Shown here piece after piece: positions 32,926-45,665 of a DNA stretch of 64,000 nucleotides. Below the pieces are notes generated by a model that had not been told where the DNA came from, searched no databases, and saw nothing but the letters and a program-made list of their open reading frames with translations. The DNA is from Dolomedes plantarius (lineage: Eukaryota > Arthropoda > Arachnida > Araneae > Dolomedidae). The stretch covers positions 196,177,960 to 196,241,959 of the forward strand of contig OU015492.1 of NCBI GenBank assembly GCA_907164885.2, read 5' to 3'. The position numbers were made by a program, and so were the translations under genes. Numbering within the stretch: position 1 is the stretch's first letter; every line of letters begins with the position of its first letter.

Positions 32926-33257
32926 GTCTCAAACTGGTCAAAGGTAGCCTATCGGTAACGTGTCGGCTTTCGGTTCCGAGGATGCTCGGAGCCAATCCAG
33001 ACAAGCCCCGTTAAATACCTTCGTGTCTAGATCGGATATGGGCACGTTAAATCCGTAGACAGGAAAGTCCTTCTTTGAGGTCAGTGAGTAAAGAAGGTAC
33101 GATACCCTGGGGGTGCTAGGTCAAAATTGTGGTGGCACCTAGCCAAGACGGACTCCAACGCTAGTAGTGCTGTTATAAACCGGAACCGCACTACTCTGCC
33201 AAAGCTTATATGGACCTGTTCTGGAACTTCCGGCTTGGCATTAAGAACAACAACAAG
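32926..33257 (+). mobile_element. tRNA-derived SINE
   Basis: A tRNA-like head (GGTAGCCTATCGGTAACGTG as A-box region, CGGAGCCAATCC as B-box region), then a body with GATCGGATATGGGCACGTTA, and a tail GAACAACAACAAG. The same body occurs split at 24785-29705 (minus) and, diverged, at 48843-49480. It follows directly after the TAA of the MITE at 32368-32922. Probably transcribed by RNA polymerase III when intact. Confidence 0.72.
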
Positions 33258-34879
33258 AAGTCTAAAACTATTCGAACACTTTTAGACATCAATTATGGAT
33301 TTTTATTAACAATATAACATTCTATAAAAGTGTTTTTCAGAATAGTTTTACTACGGATAATCGTCCATTGACTTCGTCTGATGCGTATATAAGGTTTAAT
33401 CTGGATGTTATAAATGTCAACGAGGGTCAGTTTGAAAAAGATGTTGAAAGTAAATCGAAGAGAAACGAATCCGTAACAACTGCATTGCTTTGAAGTGTCT
33501 TGATATTCTTTAATATAGTGAAAAGTTAGGTTTTGATATCCGATTTTTTCATGTATTCGATGTGATCACTGAAATAATCCAGACTGAAAGAATATTCTTT
33601 TCAACTGTATAAAAACAGGAAATAAATTAAAGTTATTTCTCCTTCAAAGGTTTTGGCACTTCTAACCATTGTATATAACAATTCTAGCTCTGAATTTATT
33701 GTATACCATGCTAAGTTGTATAGCCATGACTGAATAAATGAGTAAATGCAATTTATACATTACTCAGCCCTTTACATTGTCTTAAATATATTCTATCTTT
33801 AATTACCATTCTTCCTATTTCCGTTCTTAAAGTGCAGGAAATGGGCTTTGTTTTATCTTTCACAATCTACTCTATTAAGATGAGACTGTTCCCTTTAGCA
33901 CATAAATTTTTCGTCCAGAGGAAAATGCAGATAATCTTCATGTGCGAATCTTCGAAAATAAATAAGTTTTTCTCATCCTGATCAATTAAGATTTTGTTAT
34001 TAAAAAGCAAAAACGCGGATGTTTTCCATCAGGATTTCTGTTTGCATTAATGCAGTATGTAAGAGGTGTAATTGTGAGTCATTAATGTAAACGACAACTA
34101 GTCTAATCAGAAGTATTCTGTTTTAAAAGCAGATAAACGTTAAAATGAAGACAGAAAATTTGATTTAAAAAAATAAATAAAAAATTAAAAGACCAGTCAA
34201 TAAGTGTTTGAGAGTCTATCTCAGTAAGGCTGAAAGTTTTTTACAAACAACCCGTGTAAGTGACAAAATTATTTCTGAAAGGAAATAAGAAAGAGTTTTT
34301 TGGTAGAGCATTTAATACATTAATACTAGGATCTACATTTAACGGATAGAAGAAATAATGGTTTTAACGACCTAAGTTAAATTTCGCTGCCTTTAAAAGA
34401 CGATAAGAATTCCAAATGAAAGAAAGAATTCAACAACCTACAAGATAAAAATAAAGCAGAAGTAATATCATACTTGCAATAAATCTGATTTATTTACTGA
34501 CGGATTGTAAATTCCTACAGAAAATACAGCTCAAATGTGCAAGAGAAGTACGCAAAATTATTAGATCGTAATAAAAAGTACAACGTTTCACTTAAACGGA
34601 GAAAAGTGGAAATAATGCTATAATTAATTATCATAAAATCAGTAATTTTGATAACTATAACAATAATTATGATAGGCGTGGTCTGGTAGCAGACCCAAGA
34701 AAAGTTGAGCAGTTTAAAAACTCGTTTCTATTAATTTACACTCTCTTCCTGCACTATTATCACAAAAATCAAACAGTGGAAGTCAAGATGAAATAATGAG
34801 ATTTTCTAATCAAGGAAAGAGCGCATTAATCAAGTTTTTAACTAGAAACTTGAATCACGGATGCATCGGAAATTTTTGA
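33258..34879. other. AT-rich stretch with no recognised feature
   Basis: Nothing recognisable; no open frame above 60 codons. Confidence 0.45.
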
Positions 34880-35030
34880 GATGAATACTTTACAAAAGAT
34901 GTAATGGAAGTACCAAATTCAAGAGTTAACTTGTTATCAATATCTAATGCAGTATAAAGATTGGATATGAAAGACGTTGATTTCAGTGTCATTGGCGTAG
35001 GCGCATTTCATGATACAGTAAACAAGATGG
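34880..35030 (+). pseudogene. Possible Copia-type pol remnant
   Basis: One frame reads EYFTKDVMEVPNSRVNLLSI then SNAV before TAA, then RLDMKDVDFSVIG. The VPNxRVNLLSIS core is like the GAG-pre-integrase region of Copia polyproteins. The matching stretch is under 30 residues and lacks neighbouring domains, so chance similarity cannot be excluded. Confidence 0.28.
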
Positions 35031-35204
35031 ACAAAAGAATGTTGAATGTATATATACTTGAATATCTTTTAATCTAAGAAGAGGAGAATGCTCTGAAGAA
35101 TGAAATACGAAACAAAATTTCTATCCCTATAACTGAAGTTACATGATAAATTCATAGTTTTTCCGCAAAAAGAGGAATTTGTGTACACACACATACTTTT
35201 TTAT

Positions 35205-35208
<4 letters not shown>

Positions 35209-35239
<31 letters not shown>
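35209..35239. repeat. (TA)n microsatellite
   Basis: About 15 uninterrupted TA dinucleotides. Confidence 0.95.
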
Positions 35240-35245
<6 letters not shown>

Positions 35246-36764
35246 GGAATAGTATTGTCTTTCTACCAATATTTTCTGAAGTTTTGTCACTAAATAAAAA
35301 ATTCCTGTTCTTCGTGCATATATTTTTAGATTTTACTCCTTAACCGGAATATCAGTTCTTTCGCAAAGGCTGTAATGGTGACGGTCCAATTAGAATTGCA
35401 TAAAAGATGATTCTTTTCAAAATTAAAATTTTCAAAATTAAATGACTTTTGATGCGGAAATTTTAATGATTTACGAGTTTTTGATTTACATGATGATGTG
35501 TACATGTAGATTTTAATGTCACAGAAAGCAGACCTTTAATCACGCATTATAGGTCTGCTGTGAATAATCTACCTAGTATCATTCAACCTTACAATCGGAT
35601 TTTTTAGTATTTAGTAACATTAATAAATCCTCTTAAGCATAATTTACTTGAAATAGTTAAGGTTTTGCATACCAAATATTTATCTGTGCAATTTCTAATT
35701 TCATAGAGATTAGCAGCTCAATTATCAATTTAAAGCGTTGTACAGGTAAAGTATTAAATAATGAAATAAATTTTACCCAATAAAATACCAAGAACAAATT
35801 TTATAAAATTATTTTCTATTAATATATTTTATAAATAAAAATTTATAGCAAGAGAAGCAATTTTTCTTGAAATATTTATTTCATTTCAAATTTTACGTCA
35901 TGTGTTTTTGGAAAACAGTTTTGCTATTATCAGTTGATACGGTTTACCCTTAAAATGACCTAATTACGATGAAATCTGGTTTGTACAAACATTTGATTTT
36001 AATCCAACTTTCAAAAACAATATAACATGGAAATTAATATACGTTGTAAGATTAAAGTCTTTTATGCGAAGATTATTTCAATATCTAGGAGGCTGTTGAT
36101 AACGAAGCAATTTTGAATTTATATTTAAAGTAGATGTAAAACTAATGAATGTCATATCCAAGTACTCCCTGTGTAAATATTCATATTCCGTTTACTGAGT
36201 TTGTTGCTTTTCTCTCTTACGCAATATACTTTTGGAACTTAATGTATTTTTCAACATGAATCTCGAGCGAATGTTGATTTTACTGAGATAAGATTTTTTT
36301 CCTAGTTTTATATGAGGGCATATATTTGAAATTCATATTCTTGGAAATTAATTTCGAAACTTATGAACAAGGAAATTATTATACTAGATGAAATTAAACT
36401 ACCGAGTTTACTGCGGCGGATATATATGTTTAATTTATCCCCGATTCATTTGAAGTCGAAATCAATGGGCATTATGAAACTAGAGATAATTTTTTCTGTA
36501 TGTTTCAGAAAGAAGTGTTTTACTTCCTGATGTCCTGTTTACGTTTCGTTCAAGGTAACAGTTGAATAATATCATAACTTTCAAACCAATATCTTCAAAA
36601 ATAACTTTATGTTCACAAATTTAATGACTCTCTTAATAATGGCACATTATTTTGCTATTAAATTTGACTGTAAACTAAGTGTTTTAAAAGTGGCTCGCAG
36701 TGTGTGCGTGTGTGAATGTGCGATTTTGATGCACTGTAAAGCTCTGCTGAGTATCTGCTATGAG
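35240..36764. other. AT-rich stretch with no recognised feature
   Basis: No open frame above 60 codons, no tandem or inverted repeat seen. Confidence 0.45.
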
Positions 36765-36801
36765 GTTCTCAATTTGTGACCCACAGGTTGAGAATCCCTG
36801 A
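36765..36801 (-). mobile_element. hAT terminus remnant
   Basis: On the minus strand CAGGGATTCTCAACCTGTGG, then GTCACAAATTGAGAACCTC. The first part is a widespread hAT terminal form (CAGGGGTTCTCAACC type), and the second is its imperfect complement. No partner end or duplication located. Confidence 0.45.
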
Positions 36802-37265
36802 TCTAGAGATTACCTGAACTTAATAACACTTGAATGCCTCACTTTGAAGAAGCTATATTTCTGTGATAAATGAAGTAAATTTTTTGCTCTGTTCCTATTA
36901 TGTTTCTAACCTGTCTGCATCATACCACTTAGTATTATAACGCTGAACAGTTTAACAATGATTATGAAGACAAATTTCATACCGAATGTGTTTTTATCTA
37001 CGTGGGACTATCATATAACTTTTTACTTAAGGATCTTTAGACTTTTATTTTCAATTTCTGACAGTACCTTAAAACAATGAGTTTTGAAGACGTTAAATTC
37101 TTATATAGAATATCTAGAGATTACCTGAACATAAAAACACTTGAAAGCCTTGCTTGGATAGTGGTCTCTTACTTAATTTAATTCATTTCCTTTGTTCGGT
37201 GACAGATGAAGTAAACTGTTTGTTCTGTTTCTTTTATGTTTCTAACCTGTCTACGTTATATTGCA
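36802..37265. repeat. Diverged local duplication
   Basis: Blocks at 36802-36930 and about 37110-37265 share ATCTAGAGATTACCTGAAC, AACACTTGAA, GATGAAGTAAA and TATGTTTCTAACCTGTCT in the same order, about 310 bp apart. An ancient tandem duplication is the simplest reading. Confidence 0.6.
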
Positions 37266-37610
37266 TATAATCCCACTGTACTTATACAACAGCTCACAAA
37301 AGATATATTTGAGTATTAAGTATCTGAGACTGTAATATAAGGTTTCGGATGAGAAAAGAAGTTCGAAACTGCGAGTAAGGTACGCTACGAGAAAGTGAAT
37401 AGCTCAAAGCATCGTTAGTATACAATATGTGACTTTTCATTATGCAGAAATGGGAACATAAAGGGAGATCTTATACTCATTAGATCTTTTTAGTAAATAA
37501 AATTCTCACGCATACATATTGTTAGCCACTTTCGAAGAATTTTAGATTAAATTACATATAATAACACAATTCAGCTCCGTTATTAGGAGTGTCGCTGTAT
37601 TTGTGAACAC
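37266..37610. other. No recognised feature
   Basis: AT-rich sequence before the PIF MITE. Confidence 0.4.
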
Positions 37611-37613
37611 TAA

Positions 37614-37784
37614 GGGCCTGTTCACATAGGCGTCCGATAGCGGAAGTGTTAAATATATTTAACCAATGACAAACTTCCAAACGATTAGCAACGAAATTTT
37701 GAACGCCTATGACTGGTTTATTTCTGTATCAGCGTCATCTTTCCTTTTACGCTTCCGCTATCAGACTCCTATATGAACAGGCCC
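37614..37784. mobile_element. PIF/Harbinger-type MITE, copy 4
   Basis: A 171-bp element, ends GGGCCTGTTCACATAGGCGT and ACTCCTATATGAACAGGCCC, with perfect TAA duplications at 37611-37613 and 37785-37787. Subterminal GATAGCGGAAG pairs with CTTCCGCTATC. Confidence 0.9.
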
Positions 37785-37787
37785 TAA

Positions 37788-40140
37788 GTTGGTTTTTGCA
37801 GGTATTTTGGTTTGAAGGCTATGGGATAATTCAAATGTTACCATTAATTATCAATGTGAATCGTTTGGAGCTGAAAATAATTGTTTTACCATTTTGGTGG
37901 ATATGAACAAATGATTGCTTTTCTATTACATTTAAAGATCTGGGGCAGAAAATATTATTATTTTTTATTTACAGACAATTTGCAATGATAAATATCAAAC
38001 GGGCCATATATTCAACACTGTATAACATTTCATTGCAATACCTTGCATAGAGTTTTAAAAATATCCGTTTAATATTAGCAAATCGGGAGTACAGAAAAAA
38101 AAACTGTTGAACTGGCTTTGAAATCATTATAAACACCTGCTATATATATGCTATTTTAATCTAGTGTGTTCAAAGACCCCCAAACAATAATAATGTGATC
38201 TTTTTTGAGAATTTTTAAATCCTTATGGAGACAAAGATAACTTTAAATAGTTATGTCTGACACCAGAAAGGAGTGCCAAAAATTTGTTTAGGAACTTAGA
38301 TAAAATCAAGAAAAAAAAAACTTTTTTCCTTTAGGATTTCTCGATTTTATATGCATTTCAAAGTTAGCACCTTCAGTACCATTCTATTTAGATGATTTTA
38401 AAGACTACATGAGATCCTTAACTATTATTAATCACTACATGAGATCCTTAACTATTATTCATCAAACAAATTTTATTGAGTAAAAAGCAAACCGTGAATA
38501 TCCGAGTCGGTGTCAAAAGATTAAATGGCTCACGTTCAAGTAAAAAAAACGTGTTTCAAAATAAAACACGCACGCAATAAATTTTTTTGCAGGTGATTTT
38601 CTTAGATTTCAAATTAGCAGGATGCTATCAAGAGGTTTTTTAAGACGCATAAAGTACAAGTTTTAGGTGGCTGAGAAATTATAGTCTTCGTTTAACAACT
38701 TAAGAAGAGGCACAAAATTTAAATCATAAGGTGATGCATTAAAAGAAAGCATTTTTTGGTGCTGAACACCAACAAATGTTTTTACATAATGAGACTAAGT
38801 CTTTTTTTATGTGAGAAGATCGAAGAAGTATGTATTCAATACTTTTTACAATTTGACAATAAATTTATGAGTGTTTTATCAAATGCTACTAATTTTTACA
38901 GTTTATTATGTTTTTAGATTAGAATGTCATTCTGGGAAGAGTATAAATCCTTGTACTTGCCATACGTGTACTAACTGTATCGCTTTATTCAAGTGTTCTG
39001 GGAAAGGTACTGTAGAACAGCTGAGAAATGTTTCCGATAATTATTGAGATTTACAGGAGCATACTCAGTTCCGTAAGCATGTTGTTGGAGTTTCGAAGAT
39101 CACAAATTTAGATATTTTTGTGTTTTAACGTAGGATTACGTTCCTCAATAACGGTCCTCCGGAAAGAAACGAATTCAGAGTCCGTCCTGCGTCGCGAGTT
39201 ATAATTTTGGCAGCGCGCTAAACCCAGTAGCAGTAAACAGTTAAACATAAAAGTACCAAAATGCGTCAAAAAAAGAGGTAAGTAACAATAGGTAATCCTG
39301 TGTTAATAACCCGCGGTAGTTTCGTTAGAAGAGACTACCTGAAATATTTTTTATATCCCTCTATTGATGAATCTTTTACTTCAGAAGAGCAGATATAATG
39401 TTAATGAATGTTACAATTATACATTTTTATATCCCTTTACTCAAAGTTACTAATTTTCTAATTCACAACGAGCAAATCTAAAGTTCATAAATTCAACGTT
39501 TAGGCAAGTTTTTAATATTCCTTTACTAAATCTTTTACTTTACAAGTAGCGGATCACCAAATCAATATTTATTAAAATTTTAAGATCTCTTTACTGACAG
39601 ATACTAATCTTTCTATTCAACTTGATCAGATATAATGTCCATAAAATGAATATTTATGTAATTTTATTCATAACTCTCTACTGATAGATAATAATATTTA
39701 ACCTCATAAGTAGTAGCTACTAAGGATATTAGATTAAAGGTAATTACCACCTTTTACGGGACCATCTTATCTCTCCAAACATCATAGAAATTCGTAAAAT
39801 TAACCCTCAAACTCTGCAAGTTATCAATATGATACTTGCGGGAGCTTGATCTTTAAGATCCCACTCTTCCAGATGTTAATTAGGGCTAAATTTTGAAGGT
39901 ATTGAAGCTTCCCGAAGGAATATTGAATTTGAGTTAATTCAAGTTGACTGAAGATTGCTTAATGATTAGTTTATGAACCTATTGCCCCCCCCCCCCAAGA
40001 ATTTTAAAGCAAATTTACAATGAAAAAGTGATTTTAAGGTAATACTATTTAAAACTCATGCTTTGACCAAAGTTACTTTGCAAAAAGCTACATTTCTGAT
40101 TATATTTTGCACTTTTGTGTCTATTGTCCAATTTTTGAAA
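37788..40140. other. AT-rich stretch; small tandem duplication at 38404-38463
   Basis: A 30-bp unit beginning ACTACATGAGATCCTTAACT is present twice in tandem at 38404 and 38434. A GC-richer patch at about 39130-39300 includes a possible first exon, listed separately. Otherwise nothing is recognised. Confidence 0.45.
39261..39277 (+). other. Possible first coding exon with splice donor
   Basis: CCAAAATGCGTCAAAAAAAG places an ATG in a good arthropod start context, and six codons on AG/GTAAGT (donor at 39278) is a consensus splice site. The 150 bp upstream are richer in GC than the surroundings, as a 5' untranslated region might be. No downstream exon was identified, so this is a weak candidate. 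Confidence 0.2.
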
Positions 40141-40141
40141 A

Positions 40142-40829
40142 TCTATATATATAAAACAGTTCAGTAACTGACTCATTCATTCACTGACTGACTGACTGAC
40201 ATACAACGCACAGACCAAACCGCTGGACCTAAAGGGCTGAAATTTTGCATGGCGATTCTTCTAATAGTGTAGGGGTTCACTAAGAAAGATTTTTCAAAAA
40301 TTCTTCTTAGATTTTTTAAAATTAAATTTTTAAGCTGTTTTTTAAACTTTTTTTACGTTTGCATTTAAAATAATACATTGAGGGTTATAAAATTTATATC
40401 ACAAGAAAGATCATAAAAATTCCTTCAAAATGAAATTTTTTTCGAATTTTTACCTCCATATCCTGATTTTTGGTGAATTTTTAAAGATTAATTTTTAGAA
40501 TTTAATTTATTAAACGCTGATCACGTGATTTCTTTTTCTGGTACTTTCAAAAAATTTATCGTCACGTGCGTAACAACTAAATAGACAAAAAAAACATTTT
40601 TTCTTTCTAATGCAGCAGACGATTGGATATTATCCAAAAAAAATAAATGTTCCTTATGATTTTTTTATAAATATATATATATATAAATATTTATTTACAT
40701 CAATTGTATATATTGATCGTCTCATTTATTATAAATATATATATTTATTTTTTTTGGCATTAATTGCATACATTTACCGTTGTATTTAATTTGAATGTAC
40801 TCCGTAGCGAAGAGCGGGTTTTCAGCTAG
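40142..40829 (+). mobile_element. Helitron-like repeat, family A, copy 3
   Basis: Starts TCTATATATATAAAACAGTT after A and ends TTTTCAGCTAG before T, with AGCGAAGAGCGGG next to the end. 688 bp, closely matching copy 2. No coding sequence. Confidence 0.65.
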
Positions 40830-40830
40830 T

Positions 40831-43800
40831 ATCAAATAAACTGTCAATATTAATTAATCTATAAATAGCAAATATACTCTGAAATATTTTCTTTTCCTTT
40901 CTTTCTTTTCTTCTTTTTTAGAAAAAAGACCAATCTCTGAATGTTATTTTGTGTTTTTGAACATATTCTAATCCTAGGTGATAATTAGGTGAGCCCGAGC
41001 TCGGAGGGGTCCGGTGTCAGACTTAATTCCTGAAATGGGACGAATGGAGACAGGAAAGGGTCTAAATCTATGTTTTTATCTACAGTGAGTAACAAGACCC
41101 CGAACTATTGCTTCGTAATTGTTCTCAGCAGAATTCGGAAGTGTCAACATTAATTTTCAATCCTGAACTAAATTGACATCTCCCCGCGTTATTGATTTTG
41201 TTTATCCCGCCTTTCACAACTCAGTCCCAGCTAAGAATTCTTATAAAAAGAGATTAAAATACACTGTACTGTTATTCTATATTTCTTTCATTTTTTTGCT
41301 TCAGTTTGTGACATTAATGATATCATAATCTAAGATTAATCTTGTTTACCATTTACCAGAAAAGAATATTTAAGCACAGGAAAAAGAAAACATTTTGACA
41401 TATTTAAAGCTTAACATCCCGAATTTCCTTTGATTTCAACGAGAAGTAAACTGATTTCATTTTCTAGTTTCATTGGTACAAATTAATATGACTATTGATT
41501 CGGGGCAAATAGGATTTTCATTTATATAACATGCAAAATGGGAAAAGAACAAAAGATATATTCTTAAACTCTTAAAATAAAGAGAAAACAAATTAATCAA
41601 TCGATGCTTCTCCTTAAGTTCTTTTTAACTCTCATGTTTTTCTTCTTTGTAACAGATCTTTCCTTTATCGTGATTAAATTTCAATCAGTCTGCATAAAAA
41701 CTAATTTCCGTCCTAAATTTCCGTCAAAAAACAATTTATTGAATAAATGAAGCCTGAAATAAAATGGTTTTTGGGTTTGCGATATTTAAGAATTAAATAA
41801 ATAATAAATAAAAAACATTTTTTGTTTCATTGTATAGCATCATATCCTGTTTGCACTGGTGGAAGAATCAAAGAAGTAGAAAAGTTTTGTTGTTGGATCT
41901 CTTATTCAAGATGACAAAAGAGTTTCACATATTATAGTGTTGACATTGTTTCTTTTTCAAACTATTCTTCAAAATGATCCCTTTATTCGTTTTTTATCAG
42001 AATTAATTTTTTTAACCTTTAAGAAAAAGCTTTAGGCCCTCTAAAGGTAAGTTTCACGAAAAGGTAATTTTGCATGCTTTCGCTAACGGTGTAATCGGTC
42101 GTCACAGAAAAATATCTTACACTGCTTTTGAAATTCTTGAATAGGCCTTTATTTTCGGTAACGTATAGTCAATATTTTGAGGGGTCTTTTTTAATATCTG
42201 ATGTGTTTTATAAGTTTCGATGGTACTTTTCTATTAATGGCAGCTTTGTTCGATGATAAGCACCAAATTATCAGAAACTATAAGGGGGAAATTAAAAAAA
42301 TATATTCAAGTTAAAATGTTTTAAGTAATTAAAGCTGTTATAAAAAAATTGATGATGAATACTAAAAAATGTCTTCACTCATGTCAGAGCATTCAAGTAT
42401 TGCACATGCAAAACTTTTCGGTTACTGCTAGGAGATACTAAAAGAGTAATAATTCGAAACGATCAACAAAATCAACGTTTTTGCTTCTCCGGGACTTATG
42501 TTATGTCTTTAGTTAATTAAGAATTGTTGAATTAATTTGATTTTTGGTCGCTACATTTTGTTGAAGCAGCATGAAGAAGGAACTTGAACATTTCAATTCT
42601 GAAACCTCCCAACTTTGAAGACAACTTTTGTTAGTGTTGAGTTTCAGGGAATGTAGATTTGGGATAACAAATCAGTGTTTTAATCTATATAACTAATATA
42701 GATGTTCCTTTTTGGACATAGATATAAGTATTAAATGTTACTTTTATAAAAACATTAGATTTTAACCATATTATGAGCGTTTAATAAACTACCCAATGTA
42801 AACACCCAATGAAAAAAATTTATGAAGTAATCTCAGGGCTTATACACTTTTGGCGTCTGCTTTCCCGGATATTAAACTATATTTGTAATATAAAAAAATT
42901 ACCTTTTAAAACTATACGTTTAGATAAAATTGAGACTATCCTCTTATTTATTAGACGTGCATAGAATAAAAAAGTTAATGATAAAGTAGCTGGGTTAAAA
43001 TAGCCACTGTAATCCAAAGTATTGTATTAAAAACATATAGTGCCTTTGCTATGATTCTATAAAAAAGATTCATCTAATATAACTAATTTTTACATATAAA
43101 GTAAAGGAGAAATTTTTAAAGTCTGTGTGATCTTAAAGTATTTATTCCTACTGCTTTTGTTTAATATCATTCCAATTTTAATTATTTTTATAAAATTAAT
43201 CTTTTACAATGTCAATTTTCTTTTAATAAACGGTTCGAAATCTTCAAGAACTTTAATAACTGAAGGTTGACATATATTAATTTCCTCAGTTTACAAGTGT
43301 CAGAGATTGACTTTCCAAATAATCATCGAAATGTTGACCTTTCTCTTGAGTGATTGCTTATACATCTCTCGTATCCTAATATAAACATTCGGGGGAAATT
43401 TTAAAACACTGAAATGCCAATATCTGTAAGGTTTTAACTTCTCGACAAATGCATAAAAGTTTATTACATGAAAGAACCATTATCTAGTTTAATATCGTTA
43501 CAAATTTTTATTGGAGACATATTAAACTGAAACTTAAGCATGCTCTGCTTAACAGTAACAATAATCTCAAAAATAAATTGGAACTCATTTTATTCCCCCT
43601 CTTAAAAACACAAATTATTTCTTATTAAAATAAATTAGATTTATCCTATGAATAAAAATTGTATTCTTTAGAAACAGTTTAATTTTTATTTTATTAGATT
43701 GCATTTCAATTATTTACTATCTAACAATTAACTCATCATCGTCAAGATTTTATGAAGCAACTAAAAATTAAATTAGAGATGTTATAACATTCTTAGCAAC

Positions 43801-44012
43801 CTGTATATTTGTAGTCATGTAGAAGAAGTTAAATATAGACGAGCAATTCAACTTATATGGCAATACTAACATTACCATAACGTACTATGAACACCATCAT
43901 GACTTACACAGTGAAACTAAGATAATAGGACTTCAAATAAAGGCTTTATATAGCCAAGGTAGCTAAATTAGGCGACTACGGCATGAGGTGGGTGTGGAGC
44001 AATTCGAACATA
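40831..44012. other. AT-rich stretch with no recognised feature
   Basis: No open frame above 60 codons and no repeat with definable ends was found over 3.2 kb. Confidence 0.45.
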
Positions 44013-44695
44013 GAGCTCGTTCAGACAAGGACCTTTTGTCCCGACTCAAAATCTAAACTACTAAGTATCGAGGTAAAGATGGTGTGAAATTATCTCAGTC
44101 AAACAGCGCCACCAAAAAGCAATAATAACGCCGTTTTTAATGATTTAAGCCCAGTAGTGCTTCCCGGCTGAAACTTTCTCAAAAGCCATATTCTTATAAT
44201 AAAAGACTTTTTCGTAGTTCAGATCAAATATAATATATTCTTCGATATATGTCTCATGGCTCATGGAATTATCATGTAACTATCCACGTCGATAATGTTG
44301 ATAGCAAAAAAGTGTGATCTTCCAATATCAAGACATTTATGCTATCTTTCTCAGGACTGCATCAAAAAAACCTCTGAAACGTTCTAGAACTCTTATTGCG
44401 TGTACCGTCTAAAACGGTTTTAATACACGAGAATTAATTAATAATCTATACACGAAAATTAATTTAATTAGTCTATTTTATGACGTTAAAGTATGTATAG
44501 TTGATCAACTACACGGGAAGTTAATTTAGTGTTCAGAATACCAATCAGAAATTGCAAAGTATATTGGTTTGATTTACGACCTGGCCATACTTTATTTTTA
44601 ATGAGAGAAAAATTATGAATGAACGCATTGTGTGATTTCTGAGCTTAACGAGTATTTCTTCTCTCGTCCATTATTGAGGCTCTCACGCAGTAACC

Positions 44696-44790
44696 AAGGT
44701 AAATGCACCTATAATGGGCCATGTCCCTATAAAGGGCGGCCCATTATTGAATCACACTAAGACATGGCCCATTATAGGTGCATTTACCTT
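44696..44790. mobile_element. Small foldback element (MITE-like)
   Basis: Arms of about 29 bp (AAGGTAAATGCACCTATAAT, then GGGCCATGT, and their complement) surround a ~37-bp centre. Nearly perfect pairing suggests a recent or selected structure. Superfamily not determined. Confidence 0.6.
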
Positions 44791-45349
44791 ATATACTGCG
44801 TATCCTACGTTGTTATTAAACTTGTATTTAATAGGTCAATATCACAATGTTTAACGATTTCAGTTACAACCTTCAACACTTTTCATAAACGAAATCCGCA
44901 TGCGTTAAAAATAAAATAAAAATTGACTTCTCGTAAATTTAGACATATTCTTAGAGCAGATCTAAAATTTTTCATTTTATTGAATCGTTTGAGGCTTAAA
45001 AGTTTTCCAGAAAAATTTTTCCGTTTGGCATTGAAATTAATCCACAGTGCATAGCCATTTTCCCCTTGACAAATCAGTTTTTTAATAATAAAAACACTCC
45101 CCAAAATATTGAGTAAAAAATTCAAATCAACTGCAATCACATTAACAACTTGGTCTACAAAGTTTTTTTTTTATCTATGCCTAATGATTTTACATTTAGA
45201 AACACCAGAATGAAAATACTCTCTCTAGCCAAATGGAGAATCTATGGAGTGTAGAGTTAATATTGGCTATATTTTTTTCTTTCGATACTCTTAATGCAAA
45301 TGATACGGTAAAGAAGAAAGTGTGATGCAATAAAATCCATAAATAATGA

Positions 45350-45490
45350 ATGCTTTACATCTATGACCGCTTTGAGAGCAAAGTGATTCGGATCAATCGA
45401 GATTCAAATGAAGAGGACATGGAAAATGCTAATAATATTCAAATTTTAGGATATGGATCGAAAGAATATTTTAGTGAACGTATGATTTAA
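45350..45490 (+). other. Small open frame of 46 codons in the spacer
   Basis: Begins MLYIYDRFESKVIRINRDSN and ends EYFSERMI before TAA. Its balanced charged composition is less AT-driven than other short frames here, but no domain, promoter or splice signal supports a gene. Confidence 0.15.
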
Positions 45491-45612
45491 CGATAAAAGA
45501 AATTCACATTCGTTCACGTATCTAAATTCAGAAGATGAGCAAAACCTTTTGATGCATTTTGTTTTTTATATTCTAAATTTTTTCTCTTGTGATTTCGTGA
45601 AATATTTATTTT

Positions 45613-45665
45613 CCTGAACATCTAAACTTTTTATAAAACCATTATAAAAAGTTTAGATGTTCAGG
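45613..45665. repeat. Perfect 24-bp hairpin with 5-nt loop
   Basis: Arms 45613-45636 and 45642-45665 are exact complements around AACCA. Starts CCTGAACATCTAAAC. The perfection over 24 bp in AT-rich DNA indicates recent origin. Confidence 0.95.
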
